Positions 23,447 to 33,328 of a stretch of DNA of 62,882 nt are shown piece after piece. Source of the stretch: Acanthamoeba lenticulata (lineage: Eukaryota > Discosea > Longamoebia > Acanthamoebidae). Made by a program: the position numbers and the translations under genes. Each line of letters opens with the position of its first letter. Position 1 is the first letter of the stretch. The stretch lies in assembly GCA_002179805.1 (NCBI GenBank), contig NAVB01000104.1, positions 1 to 62,882 of the forward strand, given 5' to 3'. The notes under the pieces were generated by a model. It searched no databases, was not told the DNA's origin, and saw only the letters and a program-made list of their open reading frames with translations.

Positions 23447-23786
23447 AGCACTGGATGTTGTTGGTCTGGTTGGTGCTTCTGCTTTACGATCCGCTGTATG
23501 ATCGTAAACACACAGGAGAAGAGGGAGCCGAGCAGATGATGAAATGGGCTTCCTACCGAAGAGTTGATGACCCTTTAAAGACCATCCTTGAGTCGGCCCT
23601 GTATGGTCCGCCTTTGGCCAAGCCAAGGGCCGTTGTGGGCCGCCTTTCGTAGCCCGACCCCAAAAACCCACAGAAAACCACCACTTTCGAGGCCGTGCGC
23701 CTGGACCAGGCCAGCGCGGTTCGAGACCCACAGAGGAGATGAGAATGTGCGAGAACTATGTGAGGGAGATTGAGGTTTTTTGAGCA
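23447..23786. other. Intergenic region upstream of the Cys-rich protein gene
   Basis: About 340 bp lie between two minus-strand genes and should include the downstream gene's promoter. A GC-rich block with GGCC-containing words (about 23610-23660) is present, followed by ccccaaaaacccacagaaaaccacc. No ORF with domains and no tRNA-like fold was found. Confidence 0.4.
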
Positions 23787-25596
23787 TCATCCATCTGCGT
23801 TGGCCAAACCCCACACTTGGGGCGAGACGAAGCTCCGAATCTGATCCCAATAGGCCTCCCTGATCACGCGCTGCTGCGACTGGAAGGCTCCGGCCTTCTT
23901 GAGCGTCACCGGAGAAGGGCTGGTGGCCGTCGGTGTGGCCCCGCGGCGAGGAAGCTTCTTGCTGCTTGACAGCGCACTCGCGGCCCAGTCCTCGGGGGCG
24001 ATCTCCCACTGCTCGAAGTGGTTGTAGACCCAGTAGGGGTCGCCCTCCTGGCGGTCCGTCGCCGTCGCCAGCATAAAGTCAGGAATGGCGAACTCGATCT
24101 CGCCGTCGCTCGCAAAGAAGACCTGAAAAAGATGAGCACATGAGCACATGATGAGGTGAACAAACGACGTGGAGAGGCCGCGTACGAGGTTGCGGAGTGT
24201 GCTCTCGCCAGAGGGGTCGCCGAGAGGAAAGTCGGGGAACACACGCACGTTGCGGTACACCGCGCGAAGGGTGGCCAGAACGGCCAGGCCGGGTTCCATC
24301 TCCCGCCTCGTTCCTCGGGCGAACCCGACAAAGTTCAACACGAAGATGCCCTGCATGGCAGCAAACGAGGGATCGCGTTGATGAAAACAAGGAAGCAGCA
24401 AAGCGAGGAAAGGACGTCGACGCCTACGTTTGTCTTCAAGCGCCTCCTCTTGACTGTGCGGAGGGTCTCCTTGGCCAGCAGGCGAGACTCGATCTCACCG
24501 CCATCGAACGTGTCTGGGGCACTCGACCGGCCGGGTCAACTTCCGGCCCGCGAGTTGGAGAAACGACACGAGGAGCAACACCAAGCCTGAGGACGCACCT
24601 TGGAGGATGATGTCGTAGGTCTTGCCGTGCTCTTCGTTGTAAAAGGCAAACGCATCCCTGACATGCACCTGCGCGAATGCTCAGCTCGAGCGTTGATGAC
24701 TTGTGCTCGCAACAAGCGTCACCACCACCCGTGGTACCTGTCCGTTGGTCGAAAAGCCAAAGTGCTTCGTCGCAAACTCGACAACAATGGGAGAGATCTG
24801 CATGCGCATCATCAGATCAGACCCCAAGCCGGCGCGCGGGGTGACTGGGCAGGAGAGGGAGGCCCTACCTCGACCACGTCGACCGTCTTGCCTGTCGACT
24901 GCAGGGACTGGGGTGCGCTGCCGACGCCCATGCCCCTGTTGATCAACAAGGCGGTGGGTGTGAGCGAGTCAGGAGCAAGCGCGTGAGCCGTCGCAGGAGG
25001 CGTACACGAGAAGGTAGTCGCGAGCCTGCGGTCGAGCAAACTGGGCAGCGGTCATCAGCACGAACGCTGTGAAGATGGGCTCGTCCGTCCCGAGCCACTG
25101 GCCGCCCAGGATGGTCCTGGCACACACACGCAAGGAAGGGCCAAGCGTGAGACCCACTGCGAACCCCGTTTGGCGATTTTTCAGCGACGCACTTCCGCGT
25201 GACGAGCAGACGCCAGCCCTTTGAGAAGTCGTCCACGACCAACACCACGCCCCTGTCGTCTTCGAGAGCAGGAAACGCATGAAAAAAAAAGCGAAGAAAA
25301 GAGCGAAGAGCGGGGGGGAAGAGCGAAGGCGCACCTTGCCGGCCGTCGACGATGGTGACGTTCGGTTCAAGGCGGAAGGGGAATACGTTGTCGGGTGTTG
25401 CTTCTCCCGCTGAGCCGGCACCTGCGGAGGTCATGCCTGCCGCCGGCTGCTCAACCCACACCGGTTCTCCGGGAGCACAGTCACCGTCACTGCCCGAGCA
25501 AGTCGCGATCACCTCATTCGGCGCCGCTCCCGCAGGGACTGCATAAGCGCACACGAGGATCGACAGAAGTAAAGAGCCCGCCAAGGCGAGGGTCAT
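23787..25596 (-). CDS. Spermidine synthase-fold (methyltransferase-like) protein with signal peptide
   Basis: Nine exons join in frame: 25596-25335, 25259-25193, 25116-25006, 24935-24869, 24797-24738, 24668-24599, 24513-24428, 24350-24186 and 24122-23787. The product has 407 residues. Residues 1-24 (MTLALAGSLLLSILVCAYAVPAGA) are a clear signal peptide. The catalytic half follows the polyamine-synthase/Rossmann order: TILGGQWLGTDEP, a helix FVLMTAAQFARPQARDYLL, the glycine loop VGMGVGSAPQ, an acidic strand end DVVEISPIVVEFATKHFGF, VRDAFAFYNEEH, and DIILQDTFDGG (Asp aligned with the catalytic Asp). NGIFVLNFVG then follows. Spermidine synthases are normally cytosolic; secreted or membrane relatives of this fold exist as METTL13-like or fungal proteins of unclear substrate. 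Residues lining the aminopropyl acceptor site cannot be verified by eye. The promoter is shared with the dsRBD gene (157 bp between start codons). Confidence 0.8.
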
Positions 25597-25753
25597 GGCG
25601 GCACTCAGCTCAACGGCCGTGGCAACCTCTTGAGGTTGGGTCCAAGAGTCGACAGTTTATCAAGAAGAAGAAAACACAAAAGAAAAAGAACGTGAATGTA
25701 ACAAACACCTCAAGGTTGTACTGGACGCGCTTGGGCACCCTTTTGTATGGCCC

Positions 25754-27587
25754 ATGTGGAGTGCAGACGACGAAGACGACGAAGACGAGCACTACTACTA
25801 CGTTGACCACCCTCCGCAGCAGACTACATATCGGCAAACACGAAGATCGATTCTCGTGCGATTGATGGACCCACCTCCTCCCTTCACTGCTGCTGAAGAT
25901 GGGTCCGCGACAAGAGCTGTTGTCATTCCGCTGCTGCAGGGTAGAGGGCACCCAGAGACCTTTCGTCAGCTGCTGTACCGCGTCAAGCAGCTGCTCGTGA
26001 GTGAGGGCTTCCTGGCGCCCAGCGATCTCACGGGCTACTCGCGATTCACGACGCCCGACGGTGACTTGTATCTGCTCGACACGCCCGTGGTCGACTGCAT
26101 GGACGAAGAAAAGGAGCTTCGATTAGTCACTGATCAACATCTCAATCTAAAGCGGAAGCGTGAAGCTTCAGAGGAGCAAACATTCCCCACTCTGCCACAA
26201 CACCAGCAACAACAGCGCGAGATGGTCACGGCGAGGCCTGCCACGGGGGCGGCTGCGCCTGCTGGGCCGATGATGGGAGACGTGCCCAGCCTCGAGTCCC
26301 TGCCGATGCCCTCGTCGTTTGGACTCACAACGATGATGAGCCCAAGCAGTGATGCCAAGCAGCAGCCGGCCATGGGCGCCATGGCCACCTTTGACTTCCT
26401 GAGCGACGTGATGCAGCAGGTCGACCGACCAGCGAGCTCAGCGTCCCCGCCAGCGTCGACCTTGGCCTACAAGTCGCCGCCCTCGCCCTCCACCTCGACG
26501 TCGCCAAAGGCCTGGTTGAGCGACTTGGCCGAGAAGATTCCCGGCACAACGGCCACAACAGCGTTTGCGGCGGCGCCTTCATCGCCATCATCACCTCTAT
26601 CTTCATCATCGACAACGACGATAGCGTCACCAACGTCTCATCGGTCCGCACAGGCCAACGCGGCGCCCGCGCCAGCGTTCTTGAGCTCGGATGCGGTTCC
26701 GCGCGTCCTGGCCGAGGCCCAGCGCCGGAGCACGAACCAGCAGGCCAAGCTGCCTCACTTGGAGAGCGCCAAGAACGAGCTCCAGTCCCTCTTCCAGGCC
26801 AAGCTCGGGCCTCGCTTCGTGCCCGAGTACCTTCCCGACCGGGACGGCTTCACCGGGGTGCGTGTGCGCGCGTGCGCGAACAAGGCCTCGTTGGAGCTAA
26901 GATCCGTGTGTGTGTGTGTGTGTACGGACAGTGCTTTACTGCGACGGTCGACATAAGCAAGATTGATGAGGGGCGAGGGATCGTGGGGCGCGGCATCTCG
27001 AGCAAAAAGAAGGACGCCGAGAAGCTGGTGCGTGGCGACGCGCAGTTTGAGCTCCTTTTTGTTTGTAGTTTGGTCGTGATCTCTCCTCACCCTCGCATGC
27101 GCAGGCGGCACTCGATGCGTTGCTCAAGCTGCAGGCCCAGGGTGGCCTCATCACCCCCGTAGAGCCCGCCGCCCAGGCGGGAATCATGAACCCCAAGAGT
27201 GCGTCCAGCCCGTCTGCCACCATCATCACCGTCACGAGGGTGGCGCTCCTAACCCACAACATTGTTTGTGCCACATATGACAGCGCACCTGAACCTCCTG
27301 TTTCACGAGCGCTGGCGAAGCAGCCCGACCTACCTCTACACCATCGACCCCTCCACGGTACTATGCTGATGCTTCACGGTGATGGTGGCGCGTGGTAACA
27401 TTATCTTCTTATAAACCTATCAATATATATGACAATACACACACACACACTTATGTAACAGGGACACTTCACGGCCGAGTTGCACGTGGAGGGCAAGGTC
27501 CTGCGGGCGACCAGCTCGTCCAAGGCCAAGGCGTCGGCCGAGGTGGCCGAGAAGGCCCTCCAGCTGCTTCTACCGCACAGCATGTGA
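25754..27587 (+). CDS. Protein with two double-stranded-RNA-binding domains
   Basis: Five exons join in frame (25754-26857, 26932-27027, 27105-27198, 27284-27357, 27462-27587) into a 497-residue protein. The first dsRBM spans residues ~339-412: AKNELQSLFQAKLG, FTATVDISKI, GRGISSKKKDAEKLAALDALL. The second spans ~433-495: HLNLLFHERW, HFTAELHVEG, RATSSSKAKASAEVAEKALQ. Both show the alpha-beta-beta-beta-alpha pattern with the Lys/Ser-rich loop before the last helix; the first has the KKxAEK-type RNA backbone contact (KKKDAEK). The N-terminal ~330 residues begin with an acidic patch and a small ordered block (PETFRQLLYRVKQLLVSEG), then a Ser/Pro/Ala-rich linker. No RNase III, helicase or deaminase domain is present, so it is probably a dsRNA chaperone or a Dicer/Drosha-type partner. 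A long hairpin lies immediately after its stop codon. Confidence 0.85.
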
Positions 27588-27605
27588 CGTGCATAAATCA
27601 ACAGC

Positions 27606-27712
27606 ATGAAGTTTATGGCTGTTTAGTGTATGGTAAGTAGCATGCTCTCTATGTCTCACGAGATATACATACCACGCTACTTACCATACACTAAACAGGA
27701 TGTAAATTTCAT
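27606..27712 (+). repeat. Long near-perfect RNA hairpin (miRNA-precursor-like) in the 3' region of the dsRBD gene
   Basis: Arm 27621-27641 (gtttagtgta...gtagc) is the exact reverse complement of 27676-27696 (gctacttac...ctaaac): 21 uninterrupted pairs. Outside this, 27606-27615 can pair with 27703-27712 (10 pairs, one G.U) across a 5x6 internal loop. Inside, 27650-27654 can pair with 27667-27671 above an 8x4 internal loop, leaving a 12-nt apical loop. The whole element is ~107 nt and begins 19 nt after the stop codon of the dsRBD gene. It sits in a 182-bp intergenic space before the next start codon (27770). It could be an autoregulatory dsRNA site, a small-RNA precursor, or a tiny inverted-repeat element. 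Confidence 0.85.
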
Positions 27713-27769
27713 ATTGTTTATTTATTCATTTTTTATTTTAATTTTTTTTTTTCGATTGAACAAGTAAAC

Positions 27770-29324
27770 ATGGACGGAAGACGGCCGATGGGCGGAGGTG
27801 GTGCTGCTGGTGGCGGCAAGCGGAAGCGAAAGGTGGTTGACCCCATGAGGAAGATCAAGAAGAAGCAAAACAAGAGGGGCGCCACTCGGAGGAAGATGGC
27901 GCGACTCGATAACCTTCTTGCGGATGCTGCCGCGGCCGGGGCGCCCATCTACGCCAAAACTGAAGCACAACCCAAGAAGCTGTCGGAGTGGCAGAAGAAG
28001 CAGCAGCTCCTGTACGTAATCTCCCTTTAGATGAATTTGTGGTCAGATTTAATCGGGACTGAATTTCTCGATTTTCTCGATACGAAGGTCGTCCGCAGTT
28101 GCTCAAGCTGCGGAGAAGGGAGACACTGAAGATCAAAAGGATGAAGAACACGATAATGATGAAGAAAAGGCTGCAGCTCAAGAGGAGCAAAGCAAAGAAG
28201 ACGTTGCCGAAGAGGAACAAGAAGAGGAAGAAGAAGAAGAAGAAGAGGAAGGTAAGAATGAGGAGGAACAGAGCGAAGAGGAAGCGGTTGAAGAGGACGA
28301 GGAGGAAGATAATGAGGAAGAGGAGGAGGAAGGTGTGGAAGATGACGAAGAAGCCAAGAAGAGGAAGCTCGTGCAAGCTCTGGAGCGAAGTCGGCGCTCG
28401 CGACTGATGCCCTACGTGCTCGAAAAGTCCATCCTCCTCGTGGGCGAGGGCAACTTCTCGTTTGCGCTCGCCCTCGCCAACGTGCTACGCGCCGGGACCA
28501 ACATCACCGCCACGTCGCTGGACAGCCTCGACGAGTGCAAGGAGAAGTACAGCGACGTCGTCGATCACATCCGCGCCTTCGAGAGGATTGGCGGCACCGT
28601 CCTCCACAAGGTCCTGCGCCATCTCCTCCTCGTCCAGGCGCACGCGTCGTGTAGCGGCTCTGATTGATTGTTGGACTTCCACAGGTGGACGGCATGGACC
28701 TGGACGCCTGCAAGGCGCTCAGGAACAAGCAATTTGACACGATCGTGTTCAACTTCCCACACGCTGGCGCGGGCATCAAGGACCAGGACAGGAACATCGC
28801 TGTGAACCGGGACCTGCTCTACAAGTTCTTCACCTCGGCCGGGCGCAAGCTCAAGAGCGGCGGCGAGATCCACGTCACCCTGCGCACCGGTGCGAGTTCA
28901 TGCGTCTTCACGTGTTTCGTGCGTAGAGGGCCTGACATGAAAATAATGGCACTCTACTTCAGGGATGCCCTACGCCAAGTGGAACGTCGTCGCGTTGGCT
29001 GAGCGCACCAGCCGGCTGAGCCTCGTACGCACGATCGAGTTTGACCCGCAGCTTTACCCGGGCTACGCGCACCGCAACACGGTGGGCTTCTTCGCGGGCG
29101 TGTCGACGGACCACAACCAGCACCTCACGCGCCAGAACTGCAAGACCTTCATGTTTGGCCTCAAGTGGGAGGTGAACAAAGCGCGCGAGGAGAAGGCCAA
29201 GAGTCAGGACAAGAAGGTCAAGTCCACGATGGGTCGTGGCAAGAAGCGGAAAATGCAAGAACTCAAGCGCAAGCAGCGCAGCAGCGGAGCGGGAGGCAAC
29301 AAGGGCGGCAAGAAGCGCCGATGA
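27770..29324 (+). CDS. BMT5-like (DUF2431) 25S rRNA uridine-N3 methyltransferase
   Basis: The exons 27770-28011, 28088-28610, 28685-28889 and 28963-29324 join in frame, giving 443 residues. The N-terminus is basic (GKRKRKVVDPMRKIKKKQNK), suiting nucleolar import. A ~70-residue Glu-rich acidic stretch follows. The methyltransferase core shows the DUF2431 hallmarks: SILLVGEGNFSFALALA (SAM-binding glycine loop, residues ~195-210),ITATSLDSLDECKEKY, GMDLDACKALRNKQFDTIVFN followed by FPHAG, NRDLLYKFFTSAGRKLKSGG and EIHVTLRTGMPYAKWNV. The C-terminus is Lys/Arg/Gly-rich. Yeast Bmt5 makes m3U in 25S rRNA in the nucleolus; the acidic/basic flanks fit that location. Start ATG 27770 comes just after an AT-rich leader. 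Confidence 0.88.
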
Positions 29325-29502
29325 AGCGTTTATTTAACAAAACAATTTTGTGCCTCTTTGGCTTGAAAGGGCGGTGGGCACGCGCCAACGGCTGCCGTGG
29401 GCCCGGATTACCTACTGCATTTGCACAAAAGAATTTTCTTTTTTAAAAACGAAAAATCAAAGTCTACACGTTCTTCTTCTTAACTGTTGTCCTCTTCCCG
29501 CA

Positions 29503-32097
29503 TCACAGGCGGAAGCGGAGGAAGCGCTTGATGAAGGTGGTGCCGTCAATGGCCTCTGCTGCCGCGTCCCCGGGAGGCTCCACGCTGGGCACCTCTTCGT
29601 CACCGTAGGCCCGCCCCAGTGACGACGTCGTGAGCTTGGCCCTGCAAGTACAGCATGTCGATGATGGTGGTTAGCTCGAGCGCATTACGAGAAAGTGAAA
29701 GTTCATCATCAGGAAGGAGGTCGTCGTCACCTGTTCTTGCGGCTGGACGTGGCGGCGTCCTTGCTGACCTTGGCCTGCGCCTCGGCCGGCAGCGGGGCGT
29801 AGGGGATAATTGTCACCGAGTTACCGCTAGCGTTGGCGCTTACGTTGGGGAACAGCGGCGTGCTGTCCGAGAAATGTACTCCGGATACACTAATTTATTT
29901 ATTTGTTTTGTTAATAAATTGAAATTATTTTTAAAATAAAATAAAATAAAATAAAATAAAATAAAATAAAATAACATAAAAAACAAAACAGAACAGAACA
30001 GAACAAAAAACAAAACAAAAATGTTTTGTGCTTTAAAACATACCTGGTGGAGCTCTTGCCATTCTTGAAGAAGTGAACGACCTTCTTGTCAAACTCGACA
30101 AAGACGCCGATGCGGTCGCCCGTGTTGTAGGACTGGCCCGTGGCCGGCGTGTTGCTCGAGTTGTAGACCTGGCCCGACGAGTAATACGACCACCCGTTCG
30201 AGTACTGACCGGCGTAGCCCGTCGTCGCGCACGTGCCCGCCACCACGCCCTTGATGACGATGACGATGAAGAGGATGCACGATGATCACGATGACGATGA
30301 TGACGACAACAACATCAGCAATCACCACTTCATCTTGTCATGACCATGAGCGAGGCGAGAGGGGGTGGGCCGGTACGATCATGAGCTGGCCGGCGGCGCC
30401 CGAAACGACCTTGAACTCGATGTAGGGCTGGCTCGGCGTGAGCGGCGACACGCACGACGCGTTGTACCATCCGCCGGTGTTGCCGTTCAGCGTGAGCTGC
30501 ACCGACCCGGCGACGACCAACGACAAAGAGTGGCCGCACAACACCATTAATAACACATGAAGATGATGACGATGATGAAGAGAATGATTAAGCAGAGAAG
30601 AGGTCATACGAACCGTGAGCTTGTCGTCAGAGAGGGTGAGGTTGGAGTCGCATTGCTGCGGGTCGAAGCGCTGGCCTGTGCGCGGCGTCGAGCGGATGTT
30701 CTTGACCGAGCTCGGGTTGACGCGGTAGCGGTAGGCCTCGTGCAGGAGGTCCTGCACCAGCGGCAGGTGCTTGATCGACTCCTCGCCCTCCACCTTCTGC
30801 ATTATTGTTAATTTTTTAAAATTATTAATCAAGTTGTAATTGTTGATATAAAAAATTCAAAAAATGTTTACAAAAAATAAATAAATACAGAATCTGAAAG
30901 AAAAAAGTAGTAGTTAAATGAAAGGGGGAGCGAACGGTGACGAGGAAGCGCGGGGTCATGAAGGGGAACCGGATGTAGGGCAGGATGGTGTTGAGGGCAT
31001 GGTCACGCTCCTCCTTGCCCTTGAACTGGTTCGTGTAGCGCAGCACCGCCTCGAACAGCTCCTCCTCCGAGCTGCAGCGCGAAGCGAATCGTCAGTAGCC
31101 TGAAGGTAAGAAGAAGAGGAAGAAGTCGTACTGGACGCGAATATCGTCGGTTTTGACGATCTCGGCCCAGGTCGAGGGCTCCAGGTCATCGAGCTTGCCG
31201 CTGGTGATGAGGTCGTGGAAGTGCTCGGCCAAATGCGAGCCGCAGGCGGCCTCCAGCGCGCGCACCTCGTACTTGTCCACGACGTCGAGGAAGAAGAACA
31301 GGTTGTCGTCCGACACCGTCTCGCCCAGCAGCTCTCCGCACGTTTCCTGCAATAAGTCGCATTTTTTGAAACGACAAATATTTCAGTAAATAACATTTTA
31401 AAAATAAATAAAAATAGGATGGGTGTAGAGGAAGAAGAGACCTTGAGGGAGTGGATGTTGAAGTAGCTGGAGAGGCTCATGAGGGAGAGCACGTTGTCAC
31501 CCGTAATGAAGTCCGTGTCGCCCGTGTACATGTGCTTCAGCATCAACTTGAAGTCCGCCAGGTCTGCGCATACAAGACGCGCGTACAAGAGAGTAGGGTC
31601 AAACGTACGTCTTCAAGAGGGAGAGCGAAACGCAACAATGGAGCAGAGCTTACCCTCCTTGTCGAGCGGGATGGCGACCTCGCGGTTCGTGCCAGCGCTC
31701 TCGAGCAGCGCGCGGAAGGTGTCTGTAGATGTAGCGGTTGGTTATTGGCTAAACGACACCATTTGAGGAGTGAGTCCTGGGGCCGTGTAGGAAGAACACA
31801 CCAGACCAAACATTGAGAACGATTCGATGGACGGGAATCTTTTCGTCGGCCACGACCAGCGTCACGTCGCTCAGCGTCAAGTCTGACGTTGTGCATTTAC
31901 CACAAAAGAAGTAAGCGAGTAAAATCACAGTCAAGCACACTTGCATGGCTCGTACCGCCATAGAGCCGAGCAAGGCCCTTCTGGACCATATCACCGTAGA
32001 GAACGGCGTTGAACGGGCGCTTGGCCGTAGGCAAGCGCACTTGGAGGTAGTCGTCATCCTTCTCCTTCCCCTTTCCCTTCGACATGCGCAAATCCAT
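29503..32097 (-). CDS. BTB-BACK-SPRY protein, probable cullin-3 substrate adaptor
   Basis: This is a minus-strand gene of about eleven exons. The first exons are 32097-31956, 31882-31802, 31722-31654, 31563-31442, 31346-31132, 31071-30936 and 30796-30614; further exons lie near 30490-30380, 30250-30046, 29866-29732 and 29641-29503. The order of domains is a BTB/POZ fold (LTLSDVTLVVADEKIPVHRIVL, TFRALLES, LADFKLMLKHMYTGD), then a BACK region (FFFLDVVDKYEVRALEAACG, SEEELFEAVLRYTNQF), then a C-terminal SPRY/B30.2-like domain. The SPRY part includes GYAGQYSNGWSYYSSGQVY, TGDRIGVFVEFDKKVVHFF and PLFPNVSANASG. BTB-BACK proteins usually bring substrates to cullin-3 ligases, with the SPRY as the substrate module; that role is inferred. 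The intron before the last SPRY strands contains A/T-rich microsatellites. Confidence 0.85.
29932..30010. repeat. Adjacent pentanucleotide microsatellites (TAAAA)n and (GAACA)n
   Basis: About eight tandem TAAAA units (29932-29973) are followed by a degenerate bridge and then three GAACA units (about 29990-30005). They lie within an intron of the BTB-BACK-SPRY gene. Confidence 0.8.
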
Positions 32098-32275
32098 GGT
32101 CTCTTTCTATGACCTTCTGTTCTTCACAAAGGGTAGATTGCTCTCTTGTCTGCGTGGCCACCTGATTCAACAGAAGGCAACGATTCAGGGAATGGCTCGT
32201 TCACGATCAAAAAGAGTAAAGAAATGATTTTCTTGTATTTTTGTTTGGCTGAATAACGCTGTGTGAGCTTCAAGC

Positions 32276-33265
32276 ATGAACGGCAAGGTGCAGTCAGCTC
32301 GTGGGGAAGAGCTTGTTCGGAAAGCCGCGCTGCTGGGCCACGCTGGAGCGCAGGAGCACCTGACCAAGCTCGTCACCGAGGGCAAATGGGTCGATGTGGC
32401 GTGGCTTGAACTGGCCAACAAGCGCGGCGGGTATCCCTTTGCACAGTACCTGCTCGGGTGGGTGCACGCCACCGGCTGGGTACAGGAGCAGCATATGGCC
32501 ACGAAGTGGTTCCATAAGGCGGCCCTCCAGGGCCACGCTGAGGCACAGTATCAACTGGGCCTGTGCTACGAGACGGGACAAAGCGGACTGACGCAGAGCG
32601 ACGAACAAGCCCTGGAGTGGTTTCACAAAGCCGCTCTCCAAGGCCACGCCGAGGCTCAGAACTGGATCGGCCTGTACTACCAGACGGGGCGTGGAGGGCT
32701 GGAGAAGAGCGATGAACGTGCCGCCGAGTGGTTCCACCTGGCCGCCCTCCAGAACCACACCGCTGCCATGTCCAACCTGGGGATCTTCCTCTACGAGAAG
32801 ACCTCTCGTGCTTCAGGCTTGTTGGCCCAACAAAGTGACGAGCAGGCCAGAAAGTGGTTCCACAAGGCCGCCCTCCAGGGCGATCCCGACGCGCAGTTCT
32901 ACATGGGCATCTTCTACGAGGCTGGGCAAGGAGGGCTGGCCAGGAGCGACGAGGAGGCGGTAAAGTGGTACCGTATGGCCGCCCGCCAAGGCGACCCCGA
33001 CGCGCAGTACAACCTGGGCGTCCTGTTTAGCGAGGGGCGCGGTGGACTTGTACATGACCCGTCCAAAGCGCGGAAGTGGCTGGCCCGGGCCTCTGCCCAA
33101 GGCCAAGAAGATGCACTGCTCCTGCTGGATAGCCTTCCCGGTGTACACCGAGATGATGAAGAAGAAGAAGAAGAAGACGTCGATTATGGCCAAGACGAAG
33201 AACAACCAGCTACGCGGGCGGAAATACCACGCCGACCTCGATGGACGACCGACGCTTCATGGTAA
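32276..33265 (+). CDS. Sel1-like repeat protein
   Basis: This is a single-exon 329-residue protein made largely of Sel1-like repeats of ~36-40 residues (residues ~20-275). Recurring blocks are KWFHKAALQGHAEAQYQLG, EWFHKAALQGHAEAQNWIG, KWFHKAALQGDPDAQFYMG and KWYRMAARQGDPDAQYNLG, each followed by a GxGGL loop. Such alpha-solenoids scaffold protein complexes. There is no signal peptide, so a cytosolic or nuclear place is likely. The C-terminal tail is acidic (DDEEEEEEDVDYGQDEE) and then Arg/Pro-rich. The DNA repeats are close enough to suggest recent unit duplication. Sel1 families are expanded in amoebae; the partner is unknown. Confidence 0.9.
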   Translation: MNGKVQSARGEELVRKAALLGHAGAQEHLTKLVTEGKWVDVAWLELANKRGGYPFAQYLLGWVHATGWVQEQHMATKWFHKAALQGHAEAQYQLGLCYETGQSGLTQSDEQALEWFHKAALQGHAEAQNWIGLYYQTGRGGLEKSDERAAEWFHLAALQNHTAAMSNLGIFLYEKTSRASGLLAQQSDEQARKWFHKAALQGDPDAQFYMGIFYEAGQGGLARSDEEAVKWYRMAARQGDPDAQYNLGVLFSEGRGGLVHDPSKARKWLARASAQGQEDALLLLDSLPGVHRDDEEEEEEDVDYGQDEEQPATRAEIPRRPRWTTDASW

Positions 33266-33328
33266 AACGTAATAAATACTTTTTTTAAAAAATTCCAAGC
33301 AGCTCTTTACAGGTCGTTTTTAGGATCC

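Noticed and set aside
23725..23750. ggttcgagac, resembling a tRNA T-arm
   Set aside because: No matching acceptor, D or anticodon stems around it; no tRNA fold can be drawn.
26905..26925. (TG)n run inside the dsRBD gene
   Set aside because: Short intronic dinucleotide repeat with no sign of function.
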